Numbered from the stretch's first letter, positions 42,108 through 51,858 are shown. The stretch is 64,000 bases of DNA from Frondihabitans sp. PhB188 (GCF_003752365.1 NZ_RJUO01000006.1:124001-188000); one strand, 5' to 3'. Notes: generated by a model not told the origin, from the letters alone. Numbers and translations: made by a program.

Positions 42108-42850
42108 CTACCGAGATTGGTCGGTTGAACGTGTCTGGTCGATCGCGGACTGAGGCCGGTAGGGGCGTGTAGCCGCACCGGCAGATGAGTGACCCGTGCC
42201 CCTCTGAGCGTCCAGAAGACGTCGGGCCGTCTCGGCTCTCTCCTGCATGGCAGAGGAGAGCGGAGCGGCGCTCTGCCGGTCTGTCGAGAGGGATGCTGCG
42301 GCGCGTTCCTCTGCGGTCCTGTCGATGCCGATGAGGCCGGCTTCCGCGGACTGCCTTGCTGACCAGGTGTAGCCGAACGCGGCCTCTTGGGGATTGACGG
42401 CGTGGATCGATCCGACGGTGTCGCGGGAGTACTGGTGGTCCTCGACCGCCTCGAGAAGCGCGTCCATCGCGACACCCGACTTCGACCACCGGCCGGCGAG
42501 GTAGGAAGCGCGCTCGAAGGCGTCCTCGATCTCTGGCGACAGGGGTCGGAACGCGGCGAGATCGGAGCCCTCGTCGCTGCTGAGTTCGTTGTCGAGGAAC
42601 GCGCCTAGCTGGTCGAGTTCTTGGTAGGCGCCGACCTTCGCGGTGGCGACCTCGGCTGCAACTTCGAGACGCCGGTCCGGTCCCCCTTCGGACCATTCCA
42701 GGCCCGACTTCATCCGTTCGTCGTAGCCCTTCATGTAGGCGCTCTCCTGACGCTGCGCGAGCGCGGCGGGAAGCCGTCGGAGCGCAGCATCGCCGAGCGC
42801 GCCGGGTCGGCCGAGGTAAAGGCACGCCGCCTCGAGCGCGGCGTCCGTGC
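42108..42850 (-). CDS. Mobilisation-associated protein, 5' end probably lost
   Basis: The frame reads from about ALEAACLYLGRPGALGDAALRR through QRQESAYMKGYDERMKSGLEW, VGSIHAVNPQEAAFGYTWSA to ...SAIDQTRSTDQSR. It looks like an authentic helical protein of the kind encoded in actinobacterial mobilisation loci. No good start exists near its apparent N-terminus, and the open frame runs on into the antisense of the relaxase fragment. Head-to-head contact at about 42850-42880 indicates a rearrangement breakpoint. Confidence 0.5.
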
Positions 42851-42859
42851 CGCGTCGGG

Positions 42860-43825
42860 AGCGGCGCAGACCGAGGGCGAGTTCGTCCGCCGGTTGCACC
42901 AGCTCGGCATCATCGCCAAGCCCCGATTCGCCGCCGGCCGTGACGACGTTGTCGCCGGGTACTCGGTCGCGATTCGCCCGGTCAAGGGTAAGCCGATCGT
43001 CTGGCACGGCGGCGGCCGACTGGCACGCGACCTAACGTTGCACGCCTCCGGGAGGGGTGGCAGGACAGCCCCCAGGCGGCGTCCGAGGGTGCCGCCGAGT
43101 GGCAGGCCACCTGGCGGAACCCCGTCCGGTACAAGCCCGTCCACCCCGGCGCCGAGATGCGCGAGCCGACACCGGAAATGTGGCAGGACTACACCGCCAA
43201 CGTGACCGAGCTCCGGCGTCAGTTGCGCGACGTCCCGAAGGACGATCGGGCAACGTGGGCGATCGTCGCAAAGGAGACCAGCGCCGCCTTCGCGGCATGG
43301 TCCGAGCGTGTCGAAGAGACACCCGGGCCGCTCGCCGACGCGTCGCGTGTGCTCGCCCGGAGTGCGCAGATCCGCAAGCACCAGGTGAAGCCCAAGCCGT
43401 CCGGCATGGCCTCCGCGTCCGGTGCGGCGATGCTGCTCATGATGGCGACCAAGGGCGGGAAGGGCACGATGGCCGAGGCCATCCTGCTCCGCCAGCTCGT
43501 CTCCACTACCCGCGCACTGTTCGAGTCGCACAACGCAATCCAAGATGCCCGCCAAGCGCAGCAGATCTCGCAGGCGATGGGCTCCAAGCTCGACGCGCTC
43601 CGGGCTCGCCTGCCCGAGCTGCCTGTCGCTCCGGGCCGTACCGCGCCCGATCGGAACGTGACCGCACCGGCGAATGAGACTGACGCCGAACTGGCCGTGC
43701 GTCTCCTGCAAGCCCAACGAGGCAAGGCACCCAGGAAGCCGAACAGTCCCGTGCCGAACCGGATCGAACCGGCACGACCGGTCACACCAACCATCCGTCC
43801 AGACCGTGACGGACACGAGAGATAG
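42860..43825 (+). pseudogene. Relaxase (mobilisation protein) C-terminal fragment, frameshifted
   Basis: Begins abruptly with SGAAQTEGEFVRRLHQLGII, then AGYSVAIRPVKGKPIVWHGG and GRLARDLTL. It continues in another frame (one base missing near 43040) as RLREGWQDSPQAASEGAAEW to the stop at 43825, through a helical tail SMGSKLDALRARLPELPV-like region. This matches the C-terminal two-thirds of actinobacterial relaxases; the catalytic Tyr/His domain is absent, so it cannot nick DNA. The next gene starts eight bases later, as in intact mobilisation operons. Confidence 0.6.
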
Positions 43826-43833
43826 GGGATCAC

Positions 43834-44964
43834 ATGAGCGACGTGGGGAACGTACATTCCGGCGAGGTCGAGGGCGAGCTCGAGGGGGTCCTTCGAACTC
43901 TCGTTGCATCCGCCGGACGCATCGGTGAAACCATCGCCCGGGGGCGGGAAGAAGCAGCACGACGAGCCGAGGCCGAGAGCACGCAGCGGGCCCGCGAGTT
44001 GCAGGCCCAGTACGAGCAGGAGCGGGTACTGGCGCGCGCTCAGGTGCAGCCGGTCAACGAACCAGCGTGGTGGGACCGCGCCTCGGCCGACGACATCGCA
44101 CGCGCTTACGAGACCACGGCCGCGTGGAAGGACGACGACCCGAACCTCGCGGCCGTACACGCGAAGATGGGCGACGAGCTCCGCGAACGCTACGGGCTTG
44201 ACGTCATCGACCTCGGTGCCGACCCGGAGCGGGTCGCCGACGTTCTCCACGACCGCGAGGCTGCCGGCGAGGTCACCGACGGTCAGGGGTCGACGCAGGA
44301 GGATCGCCGCGAGGCCGACACACTCCTCAATGCCGCTGACCGTCACGACCAGGCCGCAGAAGCCGCTCGGAGTGACGCCGACCGGAGCCAGGGCGTCGGC
44401 CCGAACGGCGAGGTCGGTGCCGGCTACGTCGACCCCTACCCCGAGCCGGCACCGCTTGACCCCAACGCGGAGCGCGCGATCACACTGACGCTCAACGAGT
44501 ACGAGGCCGAGCGCATCGACAACTTCCTCGCCGCCTCGGCATTCGCGAGCCGGGACCTGCCGGACGAGTCCGACATAGACCGCGACGACGGCCGGTCGTG
44601 GGACCAGATCGTCACCGCCACCCGCGATACTCACGACAGCTCCATGGGGATGCGCGGCCGCCTCGCAGAGGCGCGTGCCACCGCCGCGCAGAGCACGGTT
44701 GGCACCGAGCAAGCCGCCGGCGACAAGGACCGCCGCGCCGGCCTGGCGACGTGGGACAGCGCCGACCGTCGCGACACGCACGCCGAGGCGATGGCCGCGC
44801 AACGTGTCGACCCCATCGCCATCCAGGCGCAGTACGGCGCCGACGTGTCCAATGCAGAGCATCCGCGTGCAGCCGTGGCGTCGACCCGCGGTGCCGCGAA
44901 AGCTCGCAAGACGACGACCCGCGCGCTGGGAACCCGGCGCGAGCGCGGCGACCGCTCCCGGTAA
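43834..44964 (+). CDS. Conserved mobilisation-operon protein of unknown function
   Basis: 376 residues, very acidic and charged: N-terminal coiled coil (RIGETIARGREEAARRAEAE...), middle domain AWWDRASADDIARAYETTAAW and MGDELRERYGLDVIDLG, then a low-complexity linker, and a C-terminal block GLATWDSADRRDTHAEAMA...IQAQYGADVSNAEHPRAAV with basic end. GGGGATCAC precedes the ATG. Follows the relaxase remnant as expected for a transfer accessory gene. Its C-terminal block is duplicated at 45380-45612. Confidence 0.65.
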   Translation: MSDVGNVHSGEVEGELEGVLRTLVASAGRIGETIARGREEAARRAEAESTQRARELQAQYEQERVLARAQVQPVNEPAWWDRASADDIARAYETTAAWKDDDPNLAAVHAKMGDELRERYGLDVIDLGADPERVADVLHDREAAGEVTDGQGSTQEDRREADTLLNAADRHDQAAEAARSDADRSQGVGPNGEVGAGYVDPYPEPAPLDPNAERAITLTLNEYEAERIDNFLAASAFASRDLPDESDIDRDDGRSWDQIVTATRDTHDSSMGMRGRLAEARATAAQSTVGTEQAAGDKDRRAGLATWDSADRRDTHAEAMAAQRVDPIAIQAQYGADVSNAEHPRAAVASTRGAAKARKTTTRALGTRRERGDRSR

Positions 44965-44973
44965 CACCGGGAG
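44955..44973 (+). terminator. Hairpin overlapping the stop codon
   Basis: CTCCCGG, loop TAACA, CCGGGAG; the TAA stop of the preceding gene lies in the loop. No T-tract follows, so termination is not certain. Confidence 0.4.
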
Positions 44974-45045
44974 GCGTAGCCGTTAACCACTGGAACGATG
45001 AATGCCGTGCGAGTGGCGGCTTTCATGCGTACTGGATCGTTCTGA

Positions 45046-45613
45046 CGTGGTCTGACAGCGTACGCGGCGTACGAGTCGTACCGCGAGAACTTCGGCGTCG
45101 ACCCCGACTTTATCGCCGCCGATCGACTACGCACCGACTCCGGCTGCGTGCTGCCGTGGCACCACACTCTCATGCGGCCATTCATTCCCAGTGCAGCGGA
45201 AGGTGACCAGTAATGCATACTCGCCTTGATCCAGAGGAGCGCACCCGACGCCCGAACCTCGACCCCGTCGAGAAGTACGAAGAGAAGGCGGCGCCTGGCC
45301 GGGTCTCATCGACAAGCTCACAGCGGCCCAGGCCGCGGCGGCGTCCGAGCAGCCAGCCGGTGACCAAGACCGCTCCGCCGGATAGCCAGTGTGGGACAGC
45401 GCGAACCGCCGCGATGGTCACGAACAGGAGATGGCGGAGTCCGTCGTCGTCGAGCCCGTTGCCATGCAGGCGCAGTACGGCGCCGACGTGTCAAAAGCCA
45501 AGCACCTCCCTGCAACCGTTACCAAGATGCGCGGAGCAGCGAAGGCTTACAGAACTGGTAACCGCACGATGGATGCCAGCGCGAGCGCATCATCGCTCGT
45601 CAGCCTTGCCTAG
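45046..45613 (+). pseudogene. Decayed partial duplication of transfer genes
   Basis: Two scraps. 45046-45213 reads TAYAAYESYRENFGVDPDFI, AADRLRTDSGCVLPWHHT, LMRPFIPSAAEGDQ and stop, apparently the C-terminus of a transfer protein without its beginning. A TAATG then starts a second broken gene whose later frame (from about 45380) reads VWDSANRRDGHEQEMAESV, EPVAMQAQYGADVSKAKHL, copying the C-terminal block of the gene at 43834-44964 with roughly half the residues unchanged. Confidence 0.55.
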
Positions 45614-45631
45614 ACGCAGTTGCGTAACGGT

Positions 45632-45646
45632 GTTAGATTCTCTAAC
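45632..45646. promoter_or_regulatory. TetR-type operator
   Basis: GTTAGA-TTC-TCTAAC, a perfect 6-3-6 palindrome 30 bp upstream of the TetR gene start, consistent with autorepression. Confidence 0.6.
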
Positions 45647-45675
45647 CATGGAAGCTTTTTTGAATTGGGCCAACC

Positions 45676-46266
45676 GTGAATCGACGTGAGACCGTTCGGA
45701 TGACAACTCGCACTCACATTTTTGAGACGGCCAGATTGATCGTCGAGAAGCAAGGAGTGGAGGCCGTGACGATTCGCAGATTGGCCGCTGAGATCGGATA
45801 CACGGCGCCCGTGGTGTATCAACATTTCACTGACAAGGCTGCCGTATTAGACGCTGTTCTTGAAGACGGGTTTCGACGTCTCGGCGCCCGCATGCTGTCA
45901 AGTCTCGCGCTCGAAAGCCCCGAGAGTTCGATCACGGTTGTGCTGCGGGAGTACCTAAAATTCGCCCAGCAGAATCGCGGTGTCTACCTGCTCATGAACG
46001 GTATGACGAACTCGAGACCGAACCCCGAGAGGCGAGCTAAAGCTGCGGCGCCGGTTGTTGAAGCGACGCTCCTTGCCATCTCGTCCTGGGCCGCCGAAAC
46101 CAACACGACCACCTCACAGACAGATGATGAATGCGACACCCTGTGGGGTATTGCTCACGGAATGGCAAGCCTCGGGTTTCTGGACCACATCGGCTTCGAC
46201 CGAGCATGGGCTTTGACCACGCAAGCCGTCGACGCCATCACCACCAGTTGGAAAATAAAAGAGTGA
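45676..46266 (+). CDS. TetR/AcrR-family regulator
   Basis: 196 residues from GTG 45676 (ATG 45700 also possible). DNA-binding domain: RTHIFETARLIVEKQGVEAVTIRRLAAEIGYTAPVVYQHFTDKAAVLDAV. The ligand domain with ~120 residues resembles TetR_C_33/WHG-type C-termini (LREYLKFAQQNRGVYLLMNG). Four bases separate it from the NmrA-like gene, which it likely controls together with itself through 45632-45646. Confidence 0.92.
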   Translation: MNRRETVRMTTRTHIFETARLIVEKQGVEAVTIRRLAAEIGYTAPVVYQHFTDKAAVLDAVLEDGFRRLGARMLSSLALESPESSITVVLREYLKFAQQNRGVYLLMNGMTNSRPNPERRAKAAAPVVEATLLAISSWAAETNTTTSQTDDECDTLWGIAHGMASLGFLDHIGFDRAWALTTQAVDAITTSWKIKE

Positions 46267-46270
46267 GCCG

Positions 46271-47149
46271 ATGACTGACGATTCTAAAATCCTTATTACG
46301 GGCGCAACTGGTGACACAGGCGGCAACTTGATGCGGGAACTTTTGCGTCGGGGCATTCCGGTGGACGCCATGATTCGTAACCAGGAGACGGCCGCAAAAG
46401 TTGGCGCCTACAGTCCCCTCGTTACGCCCGTCCTTGCTGACTTTGATAACGACAAGTCAGTTGCCGGCGCTTTGACCGGCGTCACCCAGGCGTATCTTGT
46501 GACCCCTTCGAGCCTGGGCGCCGAGAAGCAGCAGATACGCTTCGCAGAACAAGCCGCAATTGCCGGCGTTCAGCACCTCATCGTGCTCTCTCAGCTCGGC
46601 ACGTCCCGGGAATCGCCCGTTCGATTCCTGCGCTATCACGCGGCGGTTGAGCATCGCGTGCGAGAACTCGGAATTGGCTTTTCCTTTCTCCGCCCCAACC
46701 TGTACTTCCAAGGCTTGCTTGCTTTCAGGCACGGCATCCACGAAGAGCAAGCCTTCGGGGCCCCGATTGGCAACGCACCTGTAAGCGCGATCGATACCCG
46801 GGATATTGCTCTTGTTGCCGCCGAACTGCTCCTACAGAAGACACCAACAAACGCGGAACTTACCCTGACCGGCCCCGCCGCCATCACGCACGGCGAGATG
46901 GCTCTTGCCCTGTCCCAACAATCTGACCACCTAGTCACGTTCGCTGACACGTCAGAGGAAACCTTTGCCGATTCCCTGGCGGGGGTCCTACCCACCTGGC
47001 AGATCGAGGGCCTGATCGAGGATTACGCCCATTACCGGCGAGGTGAAGCAGCAACGGTGACCACCACCGTCGAGGACGTCACCGGAAAGCCGCCTCGATC
47101 ATTCGTCGAGTTCGCGCACGATTTCCGAGCCGCTTTTAGCACTCCTTGA
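46271..47149 (+). CDS. NmrA-like NAD(P)-binding oxidoreductase
   Basis: 292 residues. Rossmann motif ILITGATGDTGGNLMREL; ADFDNDKSVAGALTGVTQAYLVTP; LSQLGTSRESPVRFLRYHAAVEHRVRELGIGFSFLRPNLYFQ; atypical short-chain fold without the YxxxK catalytic pair. Relatives are quinone- or azo-compound reductases and redox-sensing regulators. Forms an operon with the TetR gene, suggesting inducible detoxification. Confidence 0.9.
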   Translation: MTDDSKILITGATGDTGGNLMRELLRRGIPVDAMIRNQETAAKVGAYSPLVTPVLADFDNDKSVAGALTGVTQAYLVTPSSLGAEKQQIRFAEQAAIAGVQHLIVLSQLGTSRESPVRFLRYHAAVEHRVRELGIGFSFLRPNLYFQGLLAFRHGIHEEQAFGAPIGNAPVSAIDTRDIALVAAELLLQKTPTNAELTLTGPAAITHGEMALALSQQSDHLVTFADTSEETFADSLAGVLPTWQIEGLIEDYAHYRRGEAATVTTTVEDVTGKPPRSFVEFAHDFRAAFSTP

Positions 47150-47242
47150 GAATCGATCCTTGTCGGTTGGTCTCGGGACATGCTGGCGAGAGGGTCCGGT
47201 TGCACCCCCGTTGACGAGGAGGCGAGTCATAACAGTCCTTCT

Positions 47243-47884
47243 TCATTCCGGACTTTTGGGGGTGTAGTCCTTTGTCGTCAGAACTTGGCCTAGGGCTGGG
47301 ATTACCCGGGCCAAGGTGCGGTCGTGTCCACCCTGATCTGGATCGGACACGGCATCAGCAAGAACGATGACGTTGTATCCGAGGTCGGCCGCAGATCTCG
47401 CTGTGGATTCAACTCCGAATGTCGTTGCGATTCCAACAATGACAACCTCTGAGACTTCCGCCTCCGTCAGGTGCTCAGCGAGGGGGGTGCTGGTGAATGC
47501 GCTCCAGGTGGCTCGATGCACGGTGAGATCGTCGACGCTGGTATGAATTTCGGGCAGGAGCTGGGTGTCCTCGCTCGGCCATGTCCGGCCTTGAGATCCG
47601 TACTGGGTAACCCCGGGAGGTGTTCCGGTTGAGATCGCGAAGATGACCGGTCGTGTCGCGGCGCGGAACTGATCGATCGCGTAAGTGACCGCGGTCAAGA
47701 GCTGCTCAGCTGGCACAGAACGTGCGTTCGCAATCGTCCCGACCTGCATGTCGACGACGATGAGTGCGGCTTTGGATGAGGTGATCTCGGTCATGCTGGC
47801 AATCTTGCCTGCTGAGGGTTGTGCCCGCATGCCCTGGTCGACACCCAGCGCTCGTGTCCGGTCGAACGAATCTGCTTTTCTCAT
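47243..47884 (-). CDS. Isochorismatase-family hydrolase
   Basis: Up to 213 residues. KAALIVVDMQVGTI supplies the catalytic Asp, VHRATWSAFTSTPLAEHL the Lys-region (here Arg/Ala, so the Lys is not obvious), and EVVIVGIATTFGVESTARSAADLGYNVIVLADAVSD the nucleophile region, where the usual Cys of 'GxxTxxCV' is Gly (TTFGVES). Catalysis by the normal triad is therefore doubtful. ATG 47884 overlaps the P450 stop (ATGA); ATG 47794 would give the usual family length. Last gene of the P450 operon. Confidence 0.82.
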   Translation of the reverse strand: MRKADSFDRTRALGVDQGMRAQPSAGKIASMTEITSSKAALIVVDMQVGTIANARSVPAEQLLTAVTYAIDQFRAATRPVIFAISTGTPPGVTQYGSQGRTWPSEDTQLLPEIHTSVDDLTVHRATWSAFTSTPLAEHLTEAEVSEVVIVGIATTFGVESTARSAADLGYNVIVLADAVSDPDQGGHDRTLARVIPALGQVLTTKDYTPKSPE

Positions 47885-49155
47885 CGGGGAAGGATGCTGT
47901 CGAAGGTGATGTCGAGTCGACTCGGACCGCGCAGAAGGGGGTTGCGGCGATAGGGCGGCGGGTCTTCGACGAGGCGCACGTTCTCGAGTCGCGAGAAGAG
48001 TTCGGCCAGGGCGATCTGGGTCTCAAGGCGGGCGAGGGGCGCTCCGAAGCACGCGTGGATGCCGGCGCCGAATCCGAGGTGGTCACGATTTTCCCGCTCG
48101 GGGTCGAACCGATCGGGATCGGCGAAGTGTCGGGGATCGCGGTTGGCGGCGGCCCAGGCAATCCAGACGGGGGACCCTTTGGTGATCGTCACGTCGCCGA
48201 TACGGACATCCTCGAGGGCGACGTACTTTGGCGTGACCTGGGCGGGCGGCTCCAACCGAAGCAGCTCTTCGAAGACGCGGGGCATGGTGCTCGGATCCGC
48301 GCGAAGCCGGTCGAGGGCCTCCGGGTGCCGCAGCAGAGTGAGCGCGCCGTTGGCGATCATGTTGACGGTCGTCTCGTGACCGCCGATCAGCAGCATGATG
48401 GTGGTGCTGATCATCTCGCTGGTCGACATCGCGCCATCCGGGCCGGTGTCGTTGACAAGCCCCGACAAGAGATCGCCCTGGGGCGTTCCGCGACGGACTT
48501 CGGCGAGCTGGGCCAGGTAGGCCCCGAGTTCGCTGGTGGCTTTCGATGCCTCCGTCTGCAGCCTTTCGGCCTCGTCGGGCGTCGTGGCCTCGGGCGGCGC
48601 GATGATCGCCATGCTCCAGGCATGGAACCGCGGCTCGTCGTCGTGGGGGACGCCGAGAACGTCGCAGATCATCATGACCGGGAGCGGGTAGGCGAATGCC
48701 TCGACGAGATCGAGGGTGCCGGATGCGGGGAACGCGTCGATGAGCGTGGTCGCCGTCTGCGTGATGTCGTCGCGGAGCGAGTCGATGTAGCCGGCGTGAT
48801 TCGGGGGTCCGAAGTGTCGCATGGTCTGACGGCGCAAACGGTCGTGATCCGGCGGATCCTGCATCACGAACGCGGACGTGAGGCCGGGGGCAGCCCCCTC
48901 AGTGTCATCTCGGCCGGCGAGCGGGTTGGAGCTGATCCGCGGGTCATGGACGACCTCGAGGATCTCGTCGTAGCCCGTGACCAGAAACGCCCCGTCGTCG
49001 AGGCGCTGAACCGGCGCGGCATCACGAAGGCGGGCATAGACCGGATACGGGTCGGCGCGATTGTCGTGGTCCAGGAATTCGTTCCACACCGCCGTCGCAG
49101 TGGTGGAGCGGCCCGTGACGGGGCAGCCGGAGCCGGGCTCGGAAGACGTGTTCAC
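47881..49155 (-). CDS. Cytochrome P450 monooxygenase
   Basis: 424 residues, class I bacterial type. I-helix oxygen-binding MLLIGGHETTVN, K-helix ExxR in VFEELLRLEPP, heme-ligand loop HLGFGAGIHACFGAPLARLE with the axial cysteine. Soluble, no membrane anchor. The start overlaps the stop of the ferredoxin-reductase fusion (ATGA). It receives electrons from that protein; the substrate is not readable from sequence. The adjacent alcohol dehydrogenase suggests the hydroxylated product is oxidised to a ketone or aldehyde. Confidence 0.96.
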   Translation of the reverse strand: MNTSSEPGSGCPVTGRSTTATAVWNEFLDHDNRADPYPVYARLRDAAPVQRLDDGAFLVTGYDEILEVVHDPRISSNPLAGRDDTEGAAPGLTSAFVMQDPPDHDRLRRQTMRHFGPPNHAGYIDSLRDDITQTATTLIDAFPASGTLDLVEAFAYPLPVMMICDVLGVPHDDEPRFHAWSMAIIAPPEATTPDEAERLQTEASKATSELGAYLAQLAEVRRGTPQGDLLSGLVNDTGPDGAMSTSEMISTTIMLLIGGHETTVNMIANGALTLLRHPEALDRLRADPSTMPRVFEELLRLEPPAQVTPKYVALEDVRIGDVTITKGSPVWIAWAAANRDPRHFADPDRFDPERENRDHLGFGAGIHACFGAPLARLETQIALAELFSRLENVRLVEDPPPYRRNPLLRGPSRLDITFDSILPR

Positions 49156-50681
49156 AGTGTGGACCTTTCATCGGAGTTTGCAGGAGTGGAATGCGGGCGC
49201 ACGACGCGATCGCTGCCCGGCAGGTCGTCGACCGTCCGGCCCGTCGGCGGGAACTCTGCGCCGTCGGCAATCCGACGTCGGTAGTGCTCGAGCCACTTCA
49301 CCTGGTCGAGGGCGGTGGCACCGACCATCCGATCGCCGACGCCGTAGACGGCGACGAACGACCGCTTCTCGGTGGAACCTTGAGCGATCACCACGCTGTC
49401 GGCGGCCTCGGGCATCCCCACCGACTTGATCACGTGGCCGAACTGGTTCGACCAGAACACGGGCACCTCGGCGTGGCAGGCGTGGCCGTCCGTCCGCATG
49501 TTGCCGGCGGCGACGGTGGCCTGGCCCAGGGCGTTGCCCCAGTGCTCCACAGACAGGCGTCGACCGTCACCAGACGGGTGCGGAAAGGCGGCGACGTCGC
49601 CGGCGACGAAGACGCCGTCGACGACAGTGCCGTCGCTATCGAGCGCACGGCAGGTCTCGTCGCAGTCGACCCCGAGGGGGCCGACCGACAGCCCCGATTC
49701 GCGGAGCCACTCAGTGTTGCGGAGGGCACCGATCGCCACCACCACGACGTCGACGTCCAGGGTCGTCCCGTCCGAGAGCGTGGCGGCCGTGACTACTTGA
49801 TTCGCATCGGAGTGCAGCTTCGACACTGTGACGCGCGATCGCAGGTCGACGCCGTGCTCGCGCTGAACCTCGGCGAGGACGCCCGCGACGGTGTCGCCGA
49901 GCGCTCGGGCGAGCGGCGCTGGTCCGCGATCGACGAGGGTGACCGGGAGGTCGAGGCGACGGCAGGCCGACGCGATCTCGGAGCCCGTGAAGCCTCCACC
50001 GACGATGAGCACTCGCCGCGGCCCGGCGGCAAGGCGTGCACGAAGCCGTGCGGCATCCTCCGCGGTGCGGAGGGTGAGGACTCCGTCGAGGGCTGCTTCG
50101 TCGGCCACCGGCCACGGTCGGGCTCGGGTCCCTGTTGCTATGAGGACCCTGTCGTAGGGTACGCGGGCACCGTCGGCGAGGAGGACGGCGCGGGCGTCGA
50201 CGTCGAGGCCGGTCGCGGCCACGCCGAGGCGCCACTCCACATTCAGGTCGGAGGCCTGCGGAAGGCGGGTACCCGAAGCGGACGCGGTCCCGAGGAGAAC
50301 CTGCTTCGACAGGGGCGGCCGGTCGTAGGGTTCGTCCTTCTCGTCGCCGATGAGGGTAATCGGGCCGGTGAACCCGTCTGATCTCAGGGTCTCGGCCGCT
50401 GTCACACCAGCCAGCGATGCCCCCACCACCACCACGCGATCGGTTTCGGTCAGTGCCGACGGCCTGACCGCCTTGGTCACCGATCTCCGCCGCTCGCCGT
50501 CGATGCGGATCGCCTGGACAGGGCACGCCGCAGCAGACTGAGTGACGCGGGCCCGCAACTGCTCGGCCGGGTCAGGGTCGTAGACGAGGGCTTCGTCGCC
50601 CTCGAACCGGAAGACGTCGGGCGCCAGGAAGGCGCACTGCGCGTAGCTCTGGCACTTGGTCATGTCGACGGCGATTCGCAT
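49152..50681 (-). CDS. Fused [3Fe-4S]-type ferredoxin and FAD-dependent ferredoxin reductase
   Basis: 509 residues. Residues 1-65 are a P450-type ferredoxin: Cys10-x5-Cys16 and a later CPVQAI cysteine, i.e. three ligands, fitting a 3Fe-4S cluster. From about residue 80 comes a pyridine-nucleotide disulfide-type reductase: FAD motif VVVVGASLAGVTAAETL, NAD motif VLIVGGGFTGSEIA, VFVAGDVAAFP, and a reductase C-terminal domain. The normal two redox partners are thus one polypeptide with ferredoxin first. It lies directly upstream of and overlaps the P450. Electron flow: NAD(P)H to FAD to cluster to heme. Confidence 0.93.
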   Translation of the reverse strand: MRIAVDMTKCQSYAQCAFLAPDVFRFEGDEALVYDPDPAEQLRARVTQSAAACPVQAIRIDGERRRSVTKAVRPSALTETDRVVVVGASLAGVTAAETLRSDGFTGPITLIGDEKDEPYDRPPLSKQVLLGTASASGTRLPQASDLNVEWRLGVAATGLDVDARAVLLADGARVPYDRVLIATGTRARPWPVADEAALDGVLTLRTAEDAARLRARLAAGPRRVLIVGGGFTGSEIASACRRLDLPVTLVDRGPAPLARALGDTVAGVLAEVQREHGVDLRSRVTVSKLHSDANQVVTAATLSDGTTLDVDVVVVAIGALRNTEWLRESGLSVGPLGVDCDETCRALDSDGTVVDGVFVAGDVAAFPHPSGDGRRLSVEHWGNALGQATVAAGNMRTDGHACHAEVPVFWSNQFGHVIKSVGMPEAADSVVIAQGSTEKRSFVAVYGVGDRMVGATALDQVKWLEHYRRRIADGAEFPPTGRTVDDLPGSDRVVRPHSTPANSDERSTL

Positions 50682-50722
50682 GGTTCTTCTCCTTCGCGTG
50701 GTGTCAGTGGGGTCGGGTCGAT

Positions 50723-51778
50723 TCAGTCGAAGACGACGACGACTTTGTCGGCTGCCCCCGGCGTGGCAGCGAGTGTGAGGGCGCGCTCGACGTCACGGAA
50801 GGGGATGACGTCGCTGACGATCACGGCGTACTTCTCCCAGTTCGCGACGATGTCGCGGGTGACCTCGAAGATCTCGGTCGGGTAGCCCATCGAGAGCACG
50901 ATGGTCAGCTCGCTTCCGAGGAGGTGCCCGAGGTCCAGCTCGACGGGCTTCTTGTGTACGCCAACGATGCCGACGGTCGCCCCGTGCGTGGCGGCGGCCG
51001 TGATCGCGCCGATGACGGGAGCGACGCCGGCGGCATCGAGGTAGATGTCGGAGGCGGCCTTGCGAACGCCGCGACGCGTCTCGCCTTCGCCGTGGATCTC
51101 GATCAGCCGCTCGGTGACGTTCTCGGTGCGGGAGTCGATCACGTCGTCGACTCCGATCTCGCGGGCGAGCTCGAGTCGTTCCGGGATCACGTCGACGACG
51201 ACGATGGACCCGGCACCGGCGGCCATGTAGCTGATGGCTGCGCCGAGCCCGATGGGCCCGGCACCGAAGATGACGATTTTGTCGCCCGGCTTCGGCGCCG
51301 TCCGATTGACGGCATGCCGCGCGACGGCCATCGGCTCGTTGAGCGCGGCGACCTCCCACGGGATGTGGTCGGGGACGACCGCGAGGCTGCGACCGACCTC
51401 GGCATCTTCGATCAGCAGGTAGTCGCTCAGACCGCCGGTCGAGCCGCCGCTGCCGATGATCCCGGTCGGGGCGACCATCGGGTTGACGACGACATGGTCG
51501 CCGACTCGGAGGTCTCTGACCTCGGCACCGAGCTCAACGATCTCGCCGGCGGGCTCGTGGCCGAGCGGCGTGTGGCCCTCCCGGCCGGGCAGCCCTCCGA
51601 GGGACACGTAGAACGAGTCGGAACCGCAGATGCCGCAGGCCCGCACCTTGACGAGTGCGTCGCGCGGGCCGACCTCGGGAGCCGGCACGTCGAGCACGGC
51701 GGTCGTTCCAGGGCCGGTGACATAGGTCGACTTCATAGTCGCGGGTCGGGCGGGGGTGAGGGCTTCAGAGTTGGACAT
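50723..51778 (-). CDS. Zinc-dependent medium-chain alcohol dehydrogenase
   Basis: 351 residues from ATG 51778, with AAGGAG seven bases upstream. Catalytic-zinc Cys in ACGICGSD, GHEPAGEI glutamate, Rossmann motif IFGAGPIGLGAA. The structural-zinc loop with four cysteines is absent (only two Cys lie in this region, both in CGIC), as in some sorbitol-dehydrogenase-like members. First gene of the P450 operon; probably oxidises the alcohol made by the P450. Confidence 0.93.
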   Translation of the reverse strand: MSNSEALTPARPATMKSTYVTGPGTTAVLDVPAPEVGPRDALVKVRACGICGSDSFYVSLGGLPGREGHTPLGHEPAGEIVELGAEVRDLRVGDHVVVNPMVAPTGIIGSGGSTGGLSDYLLIEDAEVGRSLAVVPDHIPWEVAALNEPMAVARHAVNRTAPKPGDKIVIFGAGPIGLGAAISYMAAGAGSIVVVDVIPERLELAREIGVDDVIDSRTENVTERLIEIHGEGETRRGVRKAASDIYLDAAGVAPVIGAITAAATHGATVGIVGVHKKPVELDLGHLLGSELTIVLSMGYPTEIFEVTRDIVANWEKYAVIVSDVIPFRDVERALTLAATPGAADKVVVVFD

Positions 51779-51858
51779 CTGGGTCTCCTTCAAGGGGGTG
51801 ATAACTCAACCCTGCCGAGAACAAGTGGCCGGCGAATCGTGCCGATGAAGCGGTCCGG

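Noticed and set aside
47821-49284. 487-codon plus-strand frame opposite the P450 gene
   Set aside because: Composition is that of a shadow frame and the minus strand has a full P450 with all motifs.
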